Shown here: piece by piece, positions 12,347-14,019 of the stretch
Numbering within the stretch: position 1 is the stretch's first letter
How the letters are laid out: every line of letters begins with the position of its first letter
Origin: Candidatus Aenigmatarchaeota archaeon
Lineage (GTDB): Archaea > Aenigmatarchaeota > Aenigmatarchaeia > QMZP01
Assembly: GCA_015520105.1 (NCBI GenBank)
Contig: WAQT01000056.1
Coordinates: 1 to 14,019 of the forward strand
DNA length: 14,019 bases
Direction of reading: 5' to 3'
The notes under the pieces: generated by a model
Database searches by the model: none
What the model saw: only the letters and a program-made list of their open reading frames with translations
What the model was told of the DNA's origin: nothing
Translations under genes and position numbers: made by a program

Positions 12347-12356
12347 TTAAATTTAA
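12347..12356. promoter_or_regulatory. Palindromic TATA element shared by tmk and the 79-aa gene
   Basis: TTAAATTTAA is a 10-bp palindrome whose centre lies about 22 bp from the ATG of the minus-strand gene (12330) and about 27 bp from the GTG of tmk (12379). One symmetric element could therefore direct transcription both ways, or two overlapping boxes could compete. Confidence 0.45.
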
Positions 12357-12378
12357 AGCGTTTGCGCAAAGGATAAAT

Positions 12379-12978
12379 GTGAGAGGAAAGTTCATCGTTC
12401 TCGAGGGAATAGACGGTTGCGGAAAGAGCACCCAGACCGGTCTTCTCTCAAAGCATCTCCGGGATTCCGGAATCCCCTGCGAGGTCATCCATTATCCAGA
12501 CTACTCCGGACGCATAGGAAACCTGATAAGGGAATGGCTCCACAGCGGTTTCGATGTTCAGGCAGAGAGCCTCTTCCTCCTTTACGCCGCAGACATGATG
12601 AAGGACCAGGCAAGGATAAGGGAGATGCTCGCGCAGGGAAAGATTGTTGTTCTTGACAGGTATATAACATCCGCGATGGCCTACCAGAGCGTTCAGGGCA
12701 TCCCGATGGAGAGAATTCGCGGATTCTGCAGGATATTCGGATTCGCAAGGCCGGATGCCGTGATTTACCTTGACGTCTCTCCGGAAACAGCTGTCAGGAG
12801 GAAGACCGAGGAGAAGGGAAAGACGGACAGGAACGAATCGAGAAGATTTCTCGAGAGTGTAAGAAGCCGTTACCAAGAGATAGCAAGGGAGAATCTCCTC
12901 GGCCCATGGTTCGTGGTAGACGGGGAAAAGGAGCCGGAGAAGGTCTTCGATGCAGTTAAGAGAATCCTGAAGCTGTAG
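12379..12978 (+). CDS. tmk: Thymidylate kinase
   Basis: The enzyme phosphorylates dTMP to dTDP with ATP for DNA synthesis. The 199-aa protein has the P-loop EGIDGCGKST (9-18), the DRY motif in VVLDRYITS (93-95), MAYQSVQG just after it, and a LID-like RRKTEEKGKTDRNES near 140-154. A much longer open frame runs upstream from 12058, but it crosses the divergent 79-aa gene and its promoter. The GTG at 12379 gives the normal N terminus (RGKFIVLEG). It has AAGGAT about 6 nt upstream and sits about 27 bp from the TATA element. Confidence 0.94.
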   Translation: MRGKFIVLEGIDGCGKSTQTGLLSKHLRDSGIPCEVIHYPDYSGRIGNLIREWLHSGFDVQAESLFLLYAADMMKDQARIREMLAQGKIVVLDRYITSAMAYQSVQGIPMERIRGFCRIFGFARPDAVIYLDVSPETAVRRKTEEKGKTDRNESRRFLESVRSRYQEIARENLLGPWFVVDGEKEPEKVFDAVKRILKL

Positions 12979-12981
12979 CAA

Positions 12982-12990
12982 GTTTTATTA
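12982..12990 (+). promoter_or_regulatory. Possible TATA-like box for speD
   Basis: GTTTTATTA lies just after the tmk stop (12976-12978) and is the only AT-rich stretch before speD. It would give a leader of roughly 40 nt. It is weak and based only on composition. Confidence 0.3.
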
Positions 12991-13051
12991 CCCGGCTGGG
13001 AGAATAGTATGCTATCAGGGAATGGTATTGTGAATTCGTGCAGCGGTCCGG

Positions 13052-13372
13052 ATGGAAGGGAAGATTCTGCTGGTGGAGATGCATGGCTGCGAGTTCAGCG
13101 AGCTGGACTCCGAGGAAAGGATAGTGGAAACCCTCTCCAGAATAGCTGAGCGCTGCAGGATGAACGTGATAAAGACGCTCTCCCACAAGTTCGAACCGCA
13201 CGGCGTGACCGCTGTCTCCCTCATAGCGGAATCCCACATAGCTGTCCACACGTGGCCCGAGCTTGGCTACATGTCGGTTCTCATACACACATGCGGAGAG
13301 ACCGACCCTGAGGAGTCCATAGACATCCTGAAAGAGTTCAGGCATTCCAGAATATCTACGAGAAGGGTCTAA
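13052..13372 (+). CDS. speD: SpeD-type pyruvoyl decarboxylase (S-adenosylmethionine decarboxylase)
   Basis: The enzyme supplies decarboxylated AdoMet for spermidine synthesis, or, in the related archaeal ArgDC subtype, decarboxylates arginine to agmatine; sequence inspection cannot separate these. The 106-aa proenzyme contains LIAESHIAVHTWPELGY, with self-cleavage expected between E60 and S61 to form the pyruvoyl group. H66 and C81 (in HTCGE) correspond to the processing and catalytic residues, with the same spacing as in characterised small AdoMetDC (S63/H68/C83 in Thermotoga). The start is ATG at 13052; a stop codon at 13031-13033 limits extension and the Shine-Dalgarno is weak. The stop overlaps the convergent transporter stop as CTAA. 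Confidence 0.92.
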   Translation: MEGKILLVEMHGCEFSELDSEERIVETLSRIAERCRMNVIKTLSHKFEPHGVTAVSLIAESHIAVHTWPELGYMSVLIHTCGETDPEESIDILKEFRHSRISTRRV

Positions 13373-14019
13373 CCCTTCCTGAATATCAGAAAGGAGAGAA
13401 TGGTTCCGAGGATTATGAGGAGTCCGTTGAGGGCGAAGAGCATCTCTATGCTGTACAGCGCGACCACGCCGCTTATTATCCAGCTCGCGAACGAGCCTGT
13501 CTTCGCCACGGAAGCATAGGTCATCACTACCTGACCCTCCTTTTTCATCTCCTCTCCCACGTCTGAGAGAACGCTCCACGCGGCTATATCCCACATCGAC
13601 CCTCCCACGGAGAGGATGAACAGAAACAGGAGAACGGCATAATAAGACCATGCCGCGGGGATAAGAAGCATCGAAATCCCGAACACAAGGGTTCCGGGAA
13701 AGAGTATCCTTCCCCTCCCCATCGTGTCGCAGAGCTTCCCGAAATGGTATTCGAGGACATGAACCGCTCCCATAACAAACATCGCTATGCCCACATAGGT
13801 GTAGCTCACGCCGAACCTTTCTATCAGCAGGATGGGAAGATAGACAGTGGTCGCGGGCATGGATGCGTGCATCACCATTCCAAGAATTCCCATAGCCCTG
13901 AGTTTTCCTACAGACATGAACTCCCTTATGCCGCGGAGAGGGTTTATGTCAGGGATCTTCAGTGTCCTCGGTTTCTCCGGCCTGTCCTTCAGGAAGTAGA
14001 GGGAAAGAACTGCCAGCAG
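13369..14019 (-). CDS. MFS transporter, C-terminal half (continues past the right edge)
   Basis: This is a membrane transporter of the major facilitator superfamily; the substrate is unknown. The frame is open to the right edge without a start. The first codons (LLAVLSLYFL) are the end of a membrane helix, probably TM6, followed by a charged cytosolic loop of about 25-30 residues (KDRPEKPRTLKIPD...). The C-terminal six helices follow, for example GILGMVMHASMPATTVYLPILL, VGIAMFVMGAVHVLEYHFG, ILFPGTLVFGISMLLI and the final LLIILGTILSFLIF. The loop FGKLCDTMGRGRIL between TM8 and TM9 resembles the MFS G-x-x-x-D-x-x-G-R-[KR] signature in the second half. An in-frame ATG at 13917 is internal, not the start. 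It ends tail to tail with speD. Confidence 0.88.
   Translation of the reverse strand: MLAVLSLYFLKDRPEKPRTLKIPDINPLRGIREFMSVGKLRAMGILGMVMHASMPATTVYLPILLIERFGVSYTYVGIAMFVMGAVHVLEYHFGKLCDTMGRGRILFPGTLVFGISMLLIPAAWSYYAVLLFLFILSVGGSMWDIAAWSVLSDVGEEMKKEGQVVMTYASVAKTGSFASWIISGVVALYSIEMLFALNGLLIILGTILSFLIFRKG

Noticed and set aside
12058..12378. A long N-terminal extension of thymidylate kinase
   Set aside because: The extension runs antisense to the 79-aa gene and its promoter, has no family similarity, and the GTG at 12379 gives the normal N terminus.
13364..13378. AAGGGT/ACCCTT inverted repeat at the speD/MFS junction as a bidirectional terminator
   Set aside because: Only 6 bp with no T-tract on either side; archaeal termination relies mainly on T-rich runs.
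13369..13917. A complete 182-aa membrane protein starting at 13917
   Set aside because: The frame is open upstream to the window edge and encodes the MFS central loop and an earlier helix, so this ATG is internal.

Overview
The window is archaeal chromosome. It carries ribosomal proteins L39e and L31e, a replication factor C small subunit, a beta-CASP nuclease of the aCPSF2 type, a Cbf5-type pseudouridine synthase, the wyosine enzyme Taw2 and a form III RuBisCO. Many starts lie about 25-30 bp downstream of TATA-like boxes, often with little or no leader. AGG/AGA and ATA codons are frequent. Genes are tightly packed, with convergent ends that touch or overlap. The lineage cannot be fixed from this stretch. 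The compact proteins and the form III RuBisCO would suit a small-genome (DPANN-like) or other euryarchaeal-type archaeon, but that is inference.

Layout. 1-269: two exact 59-bp direct repeats, then a minus-strand tRNA-Cys(GCA) recognisable only up to the T-loop, where a repeat copy takes over. 270-905 (-): a short Cbf5 without a PUA domain. 963-2509 (+): L39e, L31e (with a long charged tail) and taw2. 2475-3710 (-): form III RuBisCO, overlapping taw2 tail to tail and divergent from aCPSF2 (3749-4996, +). 5009-6166 (-): an unrecognised 385-aa protein, divergent from a 66-aa protein (6331-6531, +) preceded by a 27-bp perfect palindrome. 6575-7615 (+): RtcA. 8097-7612 (-): an AK6/Fap7-type kinase, translationally coupled to a secreted transglutaminase-like protein (9965-8094, -). 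10031-10984 (+): RFC small subunit. 11036-11692 (+): zinc-lid adenylate kinase. 12029-11700 and 12330-12091 (-): two small unrecognised proteins, the second Cys-rich. 12379-12978 (+): thymidylate kinase. 13052-13372 (+): SpeD-like pyruvoyl decarboxylase. 13369-14019 (-): the C-terminal half of an MFS transporter, running off the right edge.

Functional themes. RNA processing and modification dominate (Cbf5, Taw2, aCPSF2, RtcA, AK6/Fap7, tRNA), along with ribosome components. A second group handles nucleotides (adenylate kinase, thymidylate kinase, and RuBisCO, which in form III archaea belongs to AMP/nucleoside salvage). No mobile element, CRISPR array or obvious defence system is visible. The most unusual spots are the interrupted tRNA-Cys with its repeat pair, the palindromic operator-like site before the 66-aa gene, the crossed divergent promoters of RuBisCO and aCPSF2, and the unrecognised 385-aa protein.
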